Under the pieces are notes generated by a model, which saw only the letters and a list, made by a program, of their open reading frames with translations, did no database searches and was not told where the DNA came from. A stretch of DNA of 64,000 nucleotides from CBDANW01 sp965197825 (GTDB taxonomy: Bacteria; Acidobacteriota; Vicinamibacteria; Marinacidobacterales; DATDRI01). This document shows positions 1-8,635 of this stretch, one piece after another. Position 1 is the stretch's first letter; each line of letters starts with the position of its first letter. The stretch lies in the NCBI GenBank assembly GCA_965197825.1, contig CBDANW010000003.1:1860001-1924000 (forward strand). Reading direction: 5' to 3'. The position numbers and the translations under genes are program-made.

Positions 1-1327
1 TCAGGACATCCGCCGCCGCTGCCGCCTCGGAGCCGGTCACGAAGCGTTGCGGTCCGAACTCACCCGAGCGGTCGGTTGCCAGAAGCCCAAGAGAAACCGA
101 CAGGGCTACTGGCGGGTAGTTGAGGTGGTCAGGAGGCACGTCCGCGATCGCGACGTCGGGAGGCCGCTGGGGCGTTTCACCGGGAGCCAGAGCCCTCATC
201 GCATTGGCGAAAGCCACCGCGAGATCGGCGCGCCGCACGAGAGCTTCCGGCTGAAACGTATGGTTGGGGTAGACATCCAGAATTCTCGCCGCCACCACGT
301 CACGTATCGCTTGCCGGGCCCAGCTGTCTCCGATGTCGGTGATGATGACGTCCGCGCGGCGAGAAACGTCGCCGAAAATAGATCGCAGCTTCACGAACAA
401 GAGCGCCGCCAACCCTTCCCGAGAAAGGCGGGCCGACTCGGCGATCGAAAAGTACTGCGAGGGCAGACTCTCGCGCTCGAAAGCCCGCCTCGTCTCTTGA
501 TATAGCTCGGTGAGCTCGCTGTCTTCCGGGCTCCTGAGCACCGCCTGCCGGTACGCCTCGAGCGCAAACTCCAAATCCCCCACTTCGCGAAGGGCATCAC
601 CGCGGATGCGGTAAGCCTCCAAGTTCCCGGGGTCGAGCTCGATGGTCTGTGCCGCGTGCTCCGCGGCGTTCTGGAACTCGCCAGCCGAGACCTCTACGGT
701 CGCGAGCTCGATATAGAGTCCGCTCGCCTCGGGTGTGATCTCGATAGCTTCCCGGTAGACCTCGGCGGCCTCTCGATAGCGCTCCTCCCGCCGCAATGAA
801 CGTCCCTGTTGGAGCCTGGCCTCCGCGAGCTCGAGCTGCAGCATCGGCAGGAACTCGCGGAGCAGAGGATTCTCGGGGTGGTCCCGACCGAGCGGCTGCA
901 ATCGCTCGAAAGCCGTTTCGTTCTCTCCGGCGGCGAGAGCGGTGAGGAACCACCCGACTTGCGCCGCTGACATGCTCGGCTCCCTGTCGAGCGCGGCTAC
1001 GAAGCGATTCTCCGCGGCTCGACGGTTTCCGGTGCGTAGCTCGAGGTAGCCCAGCGCCGCTTCCACGGAAGGATCGCCGCGCCGCTCGCGGGCCAGACCT
1101 TCCAGGATGCGTGCCGCCAACTCCAGATTGTCCGTCGTCAAGGCCTGCCACCCTTGCTCGAAGGTGGTTTGCTGCGACGAAGACAGGGTAGCAGGAGCTT
1201 CCGGAAACTGGCCCGCCGCATAATTCCACCCGGGCACGGGAGCCGGCGTGTACGAACGAGCTGGCCCGCACACGCACAGAGGGAGCAGTGCGAGTGTCCT
1301 TGCAAAGAGAATGACACTGCGCCGCAC
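1..1327 (-). CDS. TPR-repeat protein with C-terminal SLH domain (3' end beyond window)
   Basis: Read from a GTG at 1327-1325, the reverse strand stays open to the window edge (442 codons, no stop seen). The start is followed by a signal-peptide-like stretch (FARTLALLPLCVC). Residues about 60-280 are alpha-helical tetratricopeptide-type repeats (AAEVYREAIEITPEASGLY; AEHAAQTIELDPGNLEAYR). Residues about 330-380 match an S-layer homology repeat (ITDIGDSWARQAI, then ILDVYPNHTFQPEALVRRAD), and a second SLH-like repeat runs to the edge. SLH domains usually anchor proteins to the cell envelope and TPRs bind proteins, so an exported scaffold is likely. The start is chosen from the signal peptide and is not certain. 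It lies downstream of tsaC on the same strand with its own candidate promoter. Confidence 0.8.
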   Translation of the reverse strand, partial: MRRSVILFARTLALLPLCVCGPARSYTPAPVPGWNYAAGQFPEAPATLSSSQQTTFEQGWQALTTDNLELAARILEGLARERRGDPSVEAALGYLELRTGNRRAAENRFVAALDREPSMSAAQVGWFLTALAAGENETAFERLQPLGRDHPENPLLREFLPMLQLELAEARLQQGRSLRREERYREAAEVYREAIEITPEASGLYIELATVEVSAGEFQNAAEHAAQTIELDPGNLEAYRIRGDALREVGDLEFALEAYRQAVLRSPEDSELTELYQETRRAFERESLPSQYFSIAESARLSREGLAALLFVKLRSIFGDVSRRADVIITDIGDSWARQAIRDVVAARILDVYPNHTFQPEALVRRADLAVAFANAMRALAPGETPQRPPDVAIADVPPDHLNYPPVALSVSLGLLATDRSGEFGPQRFVTGSEAAAAADVL

Positions 1328-1423
1328 AGCTCTGAGCTCTCTACGGGTAAAAAGGCCGGAATCCCAGGCCTCTATTGTCCTCTAAGGATTTGGTGGAGGT
1401 TTCCAACACCTGCGACCAAGGCA

Positions 1424-1452
1424 AGTCTATTCGTGGGTCGCTTGCAAGTCAA
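1424..1452 (-). promoter_or_regulatory. Candidate sigma-70 promoter for the TPR/SLH gene
   Basis: On the minus strand TTGACT (1452-1447) is followed after exactly 17 nt by TAGACT (1429-1424), placing a transcript start about 90 nt before the GTG at 1327. It overlaps the last codons of tsaC. This is a motif match only. Confidence 0.4.
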
Positions 1453-2105
1453 GGCGCAGCCTTGTTGTCCCTAAGTGCCTGCAGCACTCCGTCGAAAACG
1501 ACGGGCCCCTCCCTCAGGAGTCGCGGCTCGTTGCCCATCAGATCGACGATCGTAGAGGGGCGGAGCCCCGAAGCCTCCCCACCGTCCAGAATCAAGTCGA
1601 GCTCGGCTCCGAACGTTGCCAAGACTTGGCGGGCGCTTCGCGCCGGCTCCCCTCCGCTAAGGTTGGCGCTCGTGGCCGTGAGGCAACAACCGGAAACGCG
1701 TGCCAGCTCGCGGGCCAAAGCGAGCCCACTCACTCGCACCGCCACACTCGTTCCACCACCGAAGCTATCCTGAAGCTCGCGACGCAGAGGGACCACGAGT
1801 GTCAATGGACCAGGCCAGAACCGATCCGCCAACACGCGCACCGTCTGAGGAATGGGATGACAAAGCGAGGCAAGCTGATCGACATCGGACACGATGACCG
1901 GAAGCGCCTTGTCCCGATCTCGCCCTTTGATCGCGAAGATCCTCTCTCGAGCACCGCCGTCCAGCGCATCGGCTCCCAGCCCGTAAGCGGTCTCCGTGGG
2001 ATAGCCGATGACGCCACCCTGCCTCACCCGATCGGCAGCTTGGCGCACAACCTCCGGCTGGGGTCGCTCCGCGTCTACTTCGATGATCTTGCCAATCTTC
2101 GCCAC
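1449..2105 (-). CDS. tsaC: L-threonylcarbamoyladenylate synthase (TsaC/YrdC)
   Basis: A 218-residue YrdC/Sua5-fold protein. This family makes threonylcarbamoyl-AMP from threonine, bicarbonate and ATP for the t6A37 modification of ANN-decoding tRNAs. Diagnostic stretches are GGVIGYPTETAYGLGADA near the N terminus (nucleotide/threonine pocket), IKGRDRDKALPV, FWPGPLTLVV and TATSANLSGG. GTG at 2105 is preferred over the TTG at 2123 because an AGGGGG Shine-Dalgarno ends 6 nt before it and family homology begins there. The partner gene tsaE lies far away at 53246. The C terminus (STIVDLMGNEPRLLREG) is of the short TsaC type, without the Sua5 extension. Confidence 0.93.
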   Translation of the reverse strand: MAKIGKIIEVDAERPQPEVVRQAADRVRQGGVIGYPTETAYGLGADALDGGARERIFAIKGRDRDKALPVIVSDVDQLASLCHPIPQTVRVLADRFWPGPLTLVVPLRRELQDSFGGGTSVAVRVSGLALARELARVSGCCLTATSANLSGGEPARSARQVLATFGAELDLILDGGEASGLRPSTIVDLMGNEPRLLREGPVVFDGVLQALRDNKAAP

Positions 2106-2199
2106 CCTTCGCCCCCTCAACAAATCATGTCCAAAATCATGCCCGGAATCGTGCTCCGTGCCCGTAAGGTCCTCGAAATCGAAAGGCTTGCCGCCGACA

Positions 2200-2208
2200 T
2201 GGTATAAT
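2200..2208 (+). promoter_or_regulatory. Extended -10 promoter candidate for the transglutaminase-like gene
   Basis: TGGTATAAT is a perfect -10 hexamer (2203-2208) with the TGn extension. It stands 33 nt before the ATG at 2241, with AGGAAGAG as ribosome binding site. No good -35 is seen, which is typical for extended -10 promoters. Confidence 0.5.
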
Positions 2209-2240
2209 AGCGCGTTCCCTCAGGAAGAGAGTCAACCCTA

Positions 2241-3717
2241 ATGCATCTCAAGCCCGGGCGGCTCGCTGCCGTCGGTATCGTGGTGTGCTGGGCGGCGGTT
2301 TTCGGCACCCACCAGTGGCGAAGTCGGGCCCCTGGCGCGTCCGCTTCGGCGACCGTGCTCGACGCCATCTCACCTTCCGAAGCCGGCGTCACGCAGCGCG
2401 GTGTGTTCTACCGCGGAAGTCGCATTGGTTTCGTGCGCGAACGCTTCGTGCCGCTAGACAATGGAGGACGCGCGGAGCAAGAGGGGCGGTTTCGCTTGAA
2501 CATCCTGGGACAGGAGCGGGAGCTGGAAATCGCCGGCTCTGCCACCGTGGGAAGCGGTGGTGAGCTCGAGAAGTTCACGTTTCGCCTCCACCACGGTTTC
2601 CGATCGGTCCCCTTTTGAAACGGTCATCGATGGCAGGATCGAGGGAGAGGAGCTCGTGATCAAGATCGGCTCGGGCGGAGGGAGCCGTACCGAACGGCGC
2701 CGGCTCGAAGAGCCCATCGTGCTCCCCTTGAATCTCCACCGCTCCCTGGCAGCCAAAGGATTGGAGACCGGTCAAACCTATCGCGTTCGACTGCTCGACC
2801 CGATGACGCTCACCGAGGGTGAGGCCGAGATCAAGGTCTTGGAGCGGGAAGTCATTCACTGGAGCGGGCGGGAGGAAGAAGCGTTTCGCATTCAATCCCG
2901 CTTCGCCGGCCTCGTGACCACCGCCTGGATCGACACGAAGGGTGAGATTCTCAAGGAAGAGACACCTCTGGGCTGGACCCTGCTCAAGGAAGTCCCTGGA
3001 AGCGGACTACAGGCTCAAAGCACCGGCAACCCACCCGACATGCTGGCCGCGACCGCGGTTCCGGCGATCGGGTTCGCGGGAGAAGCCGGCACCCTGAAGT
3101 CAGCGCGCCTCAAGCTCAACAGATTTCCGCTCACATGGAATGGACTGGACGGCGGTCGGCAGCAACTCTATGACGACGAAGTCGTCATAGAAGTCGAGAC
3201 GCTGCCGCCGCCCGAAAACGGCTCGCTTTCCGACACCGAGCTCCAGCAGGCGCTCGCCGCCGACAGTTTCGTTCAGTCCGACGACCCAGCGATCCGGGCC
3301 CAGGCCGCTCGGCTCACTGACGGGCTCACTCCGCCAGAAGCGGCCCGCGCCATCACGGAGTGGGTATACGAAAACGTACGAAAGATTCCCACGCTTTCCA
3401 TTCCGAGTGCGCGGGAGGTCCTTCAGCAAATGACGGGCGACTGCAACGAGCACACCGTCCTCTTCACTGCCTTGGCGCGGGCTGCCGAGATACCAACTAG
3501 GATCTGCACCGGGCTCGCCTTCAGCGCCGGCCAGTTCTACTACCACGCCTGGCCGGAGGTTTGGGTCGGCGACTGGCTCGCGGTCGATCCCACTTTCGGC
3601 CAATTCCCGGCCGACCCACTCCACCTACGACTGCTCACCGGTGGGCTGGAGCAGCAGTTCGAGGTGTTGAACCTGCTGGGTCGCGGCGCCACCATCGAGA
3701 TCCTGAAGGCGGAATGA
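2241..3717 (+). CDS. Membrane-anchored transglutaminase-like protein, with one frameshift
   Basis: The N terminus has one membrane or signal segment (AAVGIVVCWAAVF), then a beta-rich region resembling proteins that precede transglutaminase-like domains. The core shows the papain-like triad: Cys in GDCNEHTVLF, His in YYHAWPEVWV and Asp in LAVDPTFGQ. These domains act as proteases or amidases more often than as cross-linkers, and the substrate is unknown. The frame changes at about 2575-2600: the first frame hits TGA at 2616 while homology continues one frame over (SDRSPFETVIDGRIEG). The gene is a decaying allele or carries a sequencing error. Its stop overlaps the ABC ATPase start (ATGA), so the two are translationally coupled. 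Confidence 0.75.
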
Positions 3718-4469
3718 TCCAGCTCCAAGAGCTCAGCAAGCACTACGAGGAACACGTTGCGGTGGACCGCCTTTCTCTAGAGGTGAAACCCGGCGAGCTC
3801 TTCGGCTTTCTCGGCCCGAACGGAGCTGGCAAGACTACGACGATCAAGACGATCGCCGGGCTATTGCGCCCCACCGCGGGCCGGATTCTACTTGCCGGCC
3901 ACGATCTGCATCGCGAGCCCGAGAAGGCGAAGGCGGTCCTAGGCTTCATTCCAGACCGACCCTTTCTCTACGAGAAGCTCTCCGCTAGTGAGTTCCTCCG
4001 ATTCGTTGCCGGGATCTACGGCATGAACGGGGGCAACGTCGAGCGTCGACTCGACGAGCTCTTGGAGCTCGTCGAACTGAGGGAGTTTCGGGCCAACTTG
4101 ATCGAGAGCTTCTCCCACGGAATGAAGCAACGACTCGTCATGGCGGCGTCCTTTATCCACGATCCCAAGATTCTGGTCGTCGACGAGCCAATGGTGGGGC
4201 TCGATCCCAAGGGTGCGCGACTGATCAAGGACATGTTTCGCGAGCGTTGCCGCAAGGGAAACACCATCTTCGTATCCACGCACACGCTCGAAGTGGCGGA
4301 GGCGATGTGCGACCGTATCGGAATCATCTCCAAAGGCCAACTGGTCGCCCTGGGATCGATGGATGAGCTGCAACGGCAGGCGAAAAGCGAGATTCCCACT
4401 CTGGAACCGATCTTCCTAAAGCTCACCGCAGAGATGGGATTCCGTGAAACCGATGGAGGCGGCTTTTGA
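3714..4469 (+). CDS. ABC transporter ATP-binding protein
   Basis: A 251-residue ABC ATPase that powers an ABC-2-type exporter. Visible motifs are Walker A GPNGAGKTTT, signature SHGMKQR (a common variant of LSGGQ), Walker B ILVVDEP followed by the D-loop, and the switch His in STHTLE. The start is the ATG at 3714, overlapping the previous stop. The next start (TTG 4466) overlaps this stop, so ATPase and permease form a tight operon. The ATPase is intact but its permease partner is destroyed downstream, so the exporter is probably dead in this strain. The substrate is unknown. Confidence 0.9.
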   Translation: MIQLQELSKHYEEHVAVDRLSLEVKPGELFGFLGPNGAGKTTTIKTIAGLLRPTAGRILLAGHDLHREPEKAKAVLGFIPDRPFLYEKLSASEFLRFVAGIYGMNGGNVERRLDELLELVELREFRANLIESFSHGMKQRLVMAASFIHDPKILVVDEPMVGLDPKGARLIKDMFRERCRKGNTIFVSTHTLEVAEAMCDRIGIISKGQLVALGSMDELQRQAKSEIPTLEPIFLKLTAEMGFRETDGGGF

Positions 4470-4587
4470 CTTGGGAGTTCACCCCACACGACGTCGCCCG
4501 TCTGCTTCGTAACTCCTCTCCGTGGCCCGTCGTGACAAGCGTGTCGGAATGTTCCATCGTGAGCAGTCTTGAAAGGAGTGCGAAGCG

Positions 4588-4932
4588 ATGGAAGCGAGGA
4601 CAGCATTTCGTAGGCGAGCACGTGAAGAAAATCGTGGCCGCACAGGTCGAGGGCGGCGTTACTCGCGGGAACAACGTCGCGAAGCGGTGCTGTATCTGAA
4701 TCAGATGAAGGATCAGGGCGCGAGCCTTGAGGGTGTCGCGAGGGGGCTCGGGGTGAGTGGCTGGAGTCTATCTCGATGGAATCGAGAGGAGGCTATGAGG
4801 GGTATCGTTCGGCGTGTCGAAGTCGTGGAATCGGAAAAACGCACGGAGATTACGCTGGTAACCCCGCGAGGGTATCGAATCGAGGGTCTGTCGGAACAGC
4901 GGCTGCTGCGGCTTGTTGAGCAGCTGGGATGA
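4588..4932 (+). CDS. tnpA: IS66 TnpA (helix-turn-helix accessory protein)
   Basis: A 114-residue basic protein with a helix-turn-helix (SREQRREAVLYLNQ; GLGVSGWSLSRWNRE), typical of the first gene of IS66 elements and related to IS3 OrfA. The ATG is preceded by AAAGGAG. Its stop region overlaps the tnpB ATG (ATGA). It probably assists DNA binding during transposition. Confidence 0.85.
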   Translation: MEARTAFRRRAREENRGRTGRGRRYSREQRREAVLYLNQMKDQGASLEGVARGLGVSGWSLSRWNREEAMRGIVRRVEVVESEKRTEITLVTPRGYRIEGLSEQRLLRLVEQLG

Positions 4933-5309
4933 AGTGGAATAGCCGTCGGGTGTCGGCGTGGGCGTACGCGGCGCCGGCGGATCTCCGCAAGGGCTTTGAC
5001 GGTCTGTCGGCGCTGGTGATGAACGAGCTTGGTCGTGACCCGCTGAGCGGTGAGCTGTACTTGTTCGTCAGCCGCAACCGAATCCGCGCGAAAGTTCTGC
5101 ACTGGGACGGGACCGGACTGTGCGTCTACGCGAAACGTCTCGAAGAGGGAAAGTTCGCATGCCTGTGGTCCAGCGGTGACGGCGAGCCAGTGCGACTGAC
5201 GACGACAGAGTTGTCGTTGTTTCTGGAGGGGAGCCGGTTGGTCGGAAAAATATCTTTGTCACCTCCTGAAATGAAGCATTTTTCACTTGCCGTGAGATCG
5301 TCTCTATGA
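4929..5309 (+). CDS. tnpB: IS66 TnpB (Orf2)
   Basis: A 126-residue IS66 Orf2-family protein. It shows the characteristic ADLRKGFDGLSALV stretch near residues 17-30 and later LFVSRNRIRAKVLHWDGTG. It is required for IS66 transposition, but its biochemical role is unsettled. Its start overlaps the tnpA stop. Unrelated in mechanism to the IS605 TnpB nuclease despite the shared name. Confidence 0.88.
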   Translation: MKWNSRRVSAWAYAAPADLRKGFDGLSALVMNELGRDPLSGELYLFVSRNRIRAKVLHWDGTGLCVYAKRLEEGKFACLWSSGDGEPVRLTTTELSLFLEGSRLVGKISLSPPEMKHFSLAVRSSL

Positions 5310-5323
5310 TCTAATCGTATTCC

Positions 5324-6832
5324 GTGGTTCGCATAAAAAACGAACACGACCTCGAAACACTCCGCCAGATAGCTCTCCTCGTTGATAACGAGAACCAGCG
5401 CCTCGTCAATGAAAACGTTCGTCTGCGAGTGGAACTGGCGAGACTCCATGGTGTGCCGGAAACGGAGCAACTTGAACTGTCGGTTCTCAAGCAACTACAG
5501 GAAAAGCGAGAGAGCATTTTCCGCATCGACGAAAAGCGGACCCGGAAGAAAACGAAGGCTAAAAAGAACAAGAAGAAAGGGCACGGCCCGCGCGAACAGC
5601 CTCATCTTCCCGTGGTCGACAAAGTAATCGAACTCGCCGAGACAGAGAAAAAGTGCTCGGTGTGCGACGGCGAGATGGCGGGTCAATACGAGGAATCGGA
5701 AGTGGTGACGGTGGTGAAGCGGAGCTTCGTCATCGAACGGCATTTGCGGAAAAAGTACCGCTGCCGATGTAACGCGAACGTCGTCACCGCACCGGCGGCG
5801 ACGAAGCTTCAGCCCGGAGGCCGCTACTCGGTGGAGTTCGCGACCGAAGTGGCCATCAGCAAGTACCTGGACCATATGCCTCTCGAGCGCCAGGTTCGGA
5901 TGATGCGCCGCGAAGGGCTAGATATCGACAGCCAGACGCTGTGGGACCAGCTGAACGTACTGGCACGTCATCTGAATCCGGTGTACGACGCTCTGGGAGA
6001 GAAGGTTTTGGAGTCACCCGTCATCCACGCCGACGAAACGCGGTGGCCTCTGATGGGCTCGATGAAGAAGTCGGCGGGCACGGTGTGGGGCGTTTCGAGT
6101 CCGGACATCGCGTACTACCGAATGCTGCCGACGAAATCGACGGAAGATGGCCAAAAGGTGCTGGGGACCTACTCCGGCATCGCGGTTGTGGACGGCTACG
6201 CGGTGTACGAGGTGCTAGCTCGTGCCGGTCCAGACGGCTACGCGGCTCGTGCCGGTCCACAGTTTCGTCTCGCCCACTGCTGGGCGCACGTGAAAAGAAA
6301 GTTCGACGAAGCCAGCGAGCACTACCCGCAAGCTTGCTCCGAAGTGCTTCGTTTGATCGGAGAGCTGTACGAAGTCGAACGCGAGGTCCCGGGTCCGTTT
6401 CCCGGCGATGAAAAAGCTCAGAAACTGAGACTTTGTTTACGCAAGCAACGTTCGCAGCGGATCTTGAAAGCGATTCGGCAATGGGGCGAGAGCCAAAGAA
6501 GATTGCCGCGAAGCGACTTCGGCAAGGCGGTCCGCTACATGCTGGAGAGATGGGAGACACTCACGCTGTTCGCCGAAAACCCTCTCGTCTGGCTTGACAA
6601 CAATCACGCCGAGCGCGCCCTGAGGGAACCTGTCGTCGGTCGCAAAAATCACTACGGCAGTCGAACGAAACGCGGAACCGACGTCGCAGCGCTGTTCTAC
6701 ACCCTGTGCGAGACCGCGAAGCTTCAGAACGTCGACCCCAGGGCCTACATGCTCGAAGCGGCCTACGCCGCCATCAACCAGCCAGGAACCGTGTTACTCC
6801 CCGACGCCCTACGCGACAACTCCGCTGCGTAG
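5324..6832 (+). CDS. tnpC: IS66 TnpC transposase (DDE)
   Basis: The 502-residue transposase of the IS66 family. An N-terminal coiled coil and basic stretch are followed by a Cys-rich zinc-binding segment (CSVCDGEM ... YRCRCNA), then the DDE core: first Asp in VIHADETRWP, second in IAVVDGYAVYE, Glu in NNHAERALREP. The C-terminal YTLCETAKLQNVDP tail is the family tail. Around residues 298-316 a short stretch is tandemly duplicated (ARAGPDGYAARAGP), which is unusual but in frame, so activity may be retained. Confidence 0.92.
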   Translation: MVRIKNEHDLETLRQIALLVDNENQRLVNENVRLRVELARLHGVPETEQLELSVLKQLQEKRESIFRIDEKRTRKKTKAKKNKKKGHGPREQPHLPVVDKVIELAETEKKCSVCDGEMAGQYEESEVVTVVKRSFVIERHLRKKYRCRCNANVVTAPAATKLQPGGRYSVEFATEVAISKYLDHMPLERQVRMMRREGLDIDSQTLWDQLNVLARHLNPVYDALGEKVLESPVIHADETRWPLMGSMKKSAGTVWGVSSPDIAYYRMLPTKSTEDGQKVLGTYSGIAVVDGYAVYEVLARAGPDGYAARAGPQFRLAHCWAHVKRKFDEASEHYPQACSEVLRLIGELYEVEREVPGPFPGDEKAQKLRLCLRKQRSQRILKAIRQWGESQRRLPRSDFGKAVRYMLERWETLTLFAENPLVWLDNNHAERALREPVVGRKNHYGSRTKRGTDVAALFYTLCETAKLQNVDPRAYMLEAAYAAINQPGTVLLPDALRDNSAA

Positions 6833-7908
6833 CTTCTCCTCCGAATCGCGACGTTCCAACCCGCTCCAGTGGGGCACGGCGAGGAGTTACGCTGCTTACA
6901 CCCTCCTTCCTCGCCGCCCGCAACCGGCGTCTCCTCGCCAACAGAGGCGATTCCTTTCGCGTCGCGCTCTTCGGCGGCGTCACCATCGTCTTCTCCTTGG
7001 GCATCTTCGCCGCCTTTTACCGCATGTTGCTATACATCGGTCGGTTCTCCGAGTTCACCGCACCCTTGACGCATCAGATTCTCGCCACGGTCTCCGTGTT
7101 CCTCTTCACGGTGTTGCTGGCCAGCAACACCATCACCGCCTACTCGACCCAGTACGTTTCCGACGATCTGTCGCTCCTGGCGAGTAGCCCCGTTCCACTC
7201 CCCGCTCTCTACGGCTCGCGGCTCACGCTCACGCTGTTTCAATCTTCTTGGATGGTGCTCGTCTTCAGCATTCCGGTGTATCTCGCCTTCGCCGTCACCT
7301 CGGTGGCGCCCATACGTTTCTTGCTGGCGGTCATCCTTGTCCTTCCACCGCTTCTGATCATTCCGGCTGCTCTCGGGTCGATGATCACGTCTGTCCTCGT
7401 TTCCGTCTTTCCCGCGCGACGCGTTCGCGAGCTCCTCATGATGATCGGAGCATTGTTCGTGGTGCTGATCGTCTTCTTGATCCGCACGCAGCAGCCGGAA
7501 CGTCTCCTCAACCCGGCTCCATCTACGATGTCGGCGAGTTTTTCTCCGCGTTTCGAACCCCTGCGTCGCCCTTGCTGCCGAGCACGTGGGCCACCGATAT
7601 CCTGTCGGCGGGGCGTCAGGCGGACTCACTTCCCTGGTTCTTGCTGCTCCTCCTATACAGCACGGCCGCAGCAGCCGTGGTGCTGGGGTGCTGGCAGGCG
7701 CGGGCTCTTTATTGGCGGGGGTATTCGCGGGCCCAGGAGGCGCTCCCCGCTCGCTTCACCGCCTTGCCTCTCGTTGATCGTTTCCTCGAGGCCACCACGC
7801 GGCCCTTCGAGCTGCGCTTCCGTTCATTGTTACTGAAGGACCTGAAGACATTCTTACGAGATACCACTCAGTGGTCACAGCTCTTCCTGCTGCTGGCCCT
7901 GGTAATGG

Positions 7909-8191
7909 GGATCCGTCCCGCTTCCCGTGGAAATAAGAATGGCGTAACCTCCGGTTAAGCAAAACGAAACCGCGCCTGGAAAGGCGAGGAGGAGGATTAC
8001 GCCATGAAGAAGCCTACCACCATATCGAAGGAGTCTGTAAGCGAGTACCGGGAGTTCGTCCAACTTCGGCTGCGTAAGCGGGTACTGGAGGCGATCGAGG
8101 TCGTGCTCGAGGAAGAAGTCAACCAAGCGCTGGGGTGTGGTAGCTACGAGCGTGTGGAAGACCGCCGTGGATATCGCAACGGAGCCGAAAC
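7909..8191 (+). mobile_element. IS256-family 5'-end fragment between exact 8-bp direct repeats
   Basis: The left copy of ggtaatgg is at 7901-7908 and the right at 8192-8199. The sequence between is an IS leader (including gtggaaataa) plus the start of a transposase (ATG 8004; VSEYREFVQLRLRKRVLEAI ... RRGYRNGAE). IS256 elements make 8-9-bp duplications, so the left junction is a real IS end. The right junction falls mid-transposase exactly at the target repeat, so about 1 kb of element is missing. Confidence 0.7.
8004..8191 (+). pseudogene. IS256 transposase, N-terminal 62 codons only
   Basis: Residues 1-62 of a mutator/IS256-type transposase, with the motif VLEEEVNQALGCGSYERVE followed by RRGYRNG, which marks this family's N-terminal domain. 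The catalytic DDE core is absent. Translation then runs straight into permease sequence. It is preceded by an AGGAGGAGG ribosome binding site. Confidence 0.75.
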
Positions 8192-8635
8192 GGTAATGGT
8201 GTACCTCTACAACTTCAGCGTCTTGCCATCGAACTTCACGTTTGCAACGTTCTACCTGCAGAACCTTTTCTCCTTTCTCAATCTTGGCCTGGCGGGCTTC
8301 GTGCTCTCCGCGGTCGCGGTTCGGTTCGTGTTCACCGCGGTTTCCATCGAGGGACGGGCCTTCTGGATCATTCGCAGCTCGCCGCTATCGTTGAAGAAGT
8401 TCCTGTGGAGCAAATTCTGGACGGCCCTACCCCCACTGCTCGTCCTTTCCCAAATACTGACTATCGTCTCCAATCACTTCCTAGGTGCCTCGCGGTTCAT
8501 GACCGTCCTTGCCTCGGTCTCCATTTTTTTCGTCTGATTCGGAATCGTCGGAATGGGCGTGGGTATGGGCGCCATGTTTCCCCGCTTCCGCTTCGAGAAC
8601 GTTACCCACGGGAGGCACCGAGGGGAGAACGAAAC

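Larger units (their letters stand above)
4509..6890 (+). mobile_element. Complete IS66-family insertion sequence
   Basis: About 2.38 kb with three genes in canonical IS66 order (tnpA, tnpB, tnpC). Terminal inverted repeats agree at 18 of the first 20 positions: left gtaactcctctccgtggccc, right end reverse complement gtaactcctcgccgtgcccc. The flanks share ctgctt (4502-4507 and 6892-6897), which is 6 of 8 positions of a typical IS66 8-bp target duplication. It lies in codon 15 of the exporter permease. A 3'-end remnant of a near-identical copy is at 27045-27523. Confidence 0.92.

Noticed and set aside
597..1277. Reverse-strand ORF of 226 codons in the first kilobase
   Set aside because: It is a shadow in another frame of the TPR/SLH gene, which is open through the window edge.
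2616..2618. TGA in the transglutaminase-like gene read as a possible Sec codon
   Set aside because: The protein after this TGA in the same frame is nonsense, while homology continues in another frame, so it is a frameshift.
4500..4508. Perfect 8-bp IS66 target duplication
   Set aside because: Only ctgctt (6 bp) is identical on both sides; the two outer positions differ.
8535..8537. In-frame TGA in the exporter permease as Sec
   Set aside because: The gene is already destroyed by other lesions, the site is in a membrane helix, and no Cys is expected there.
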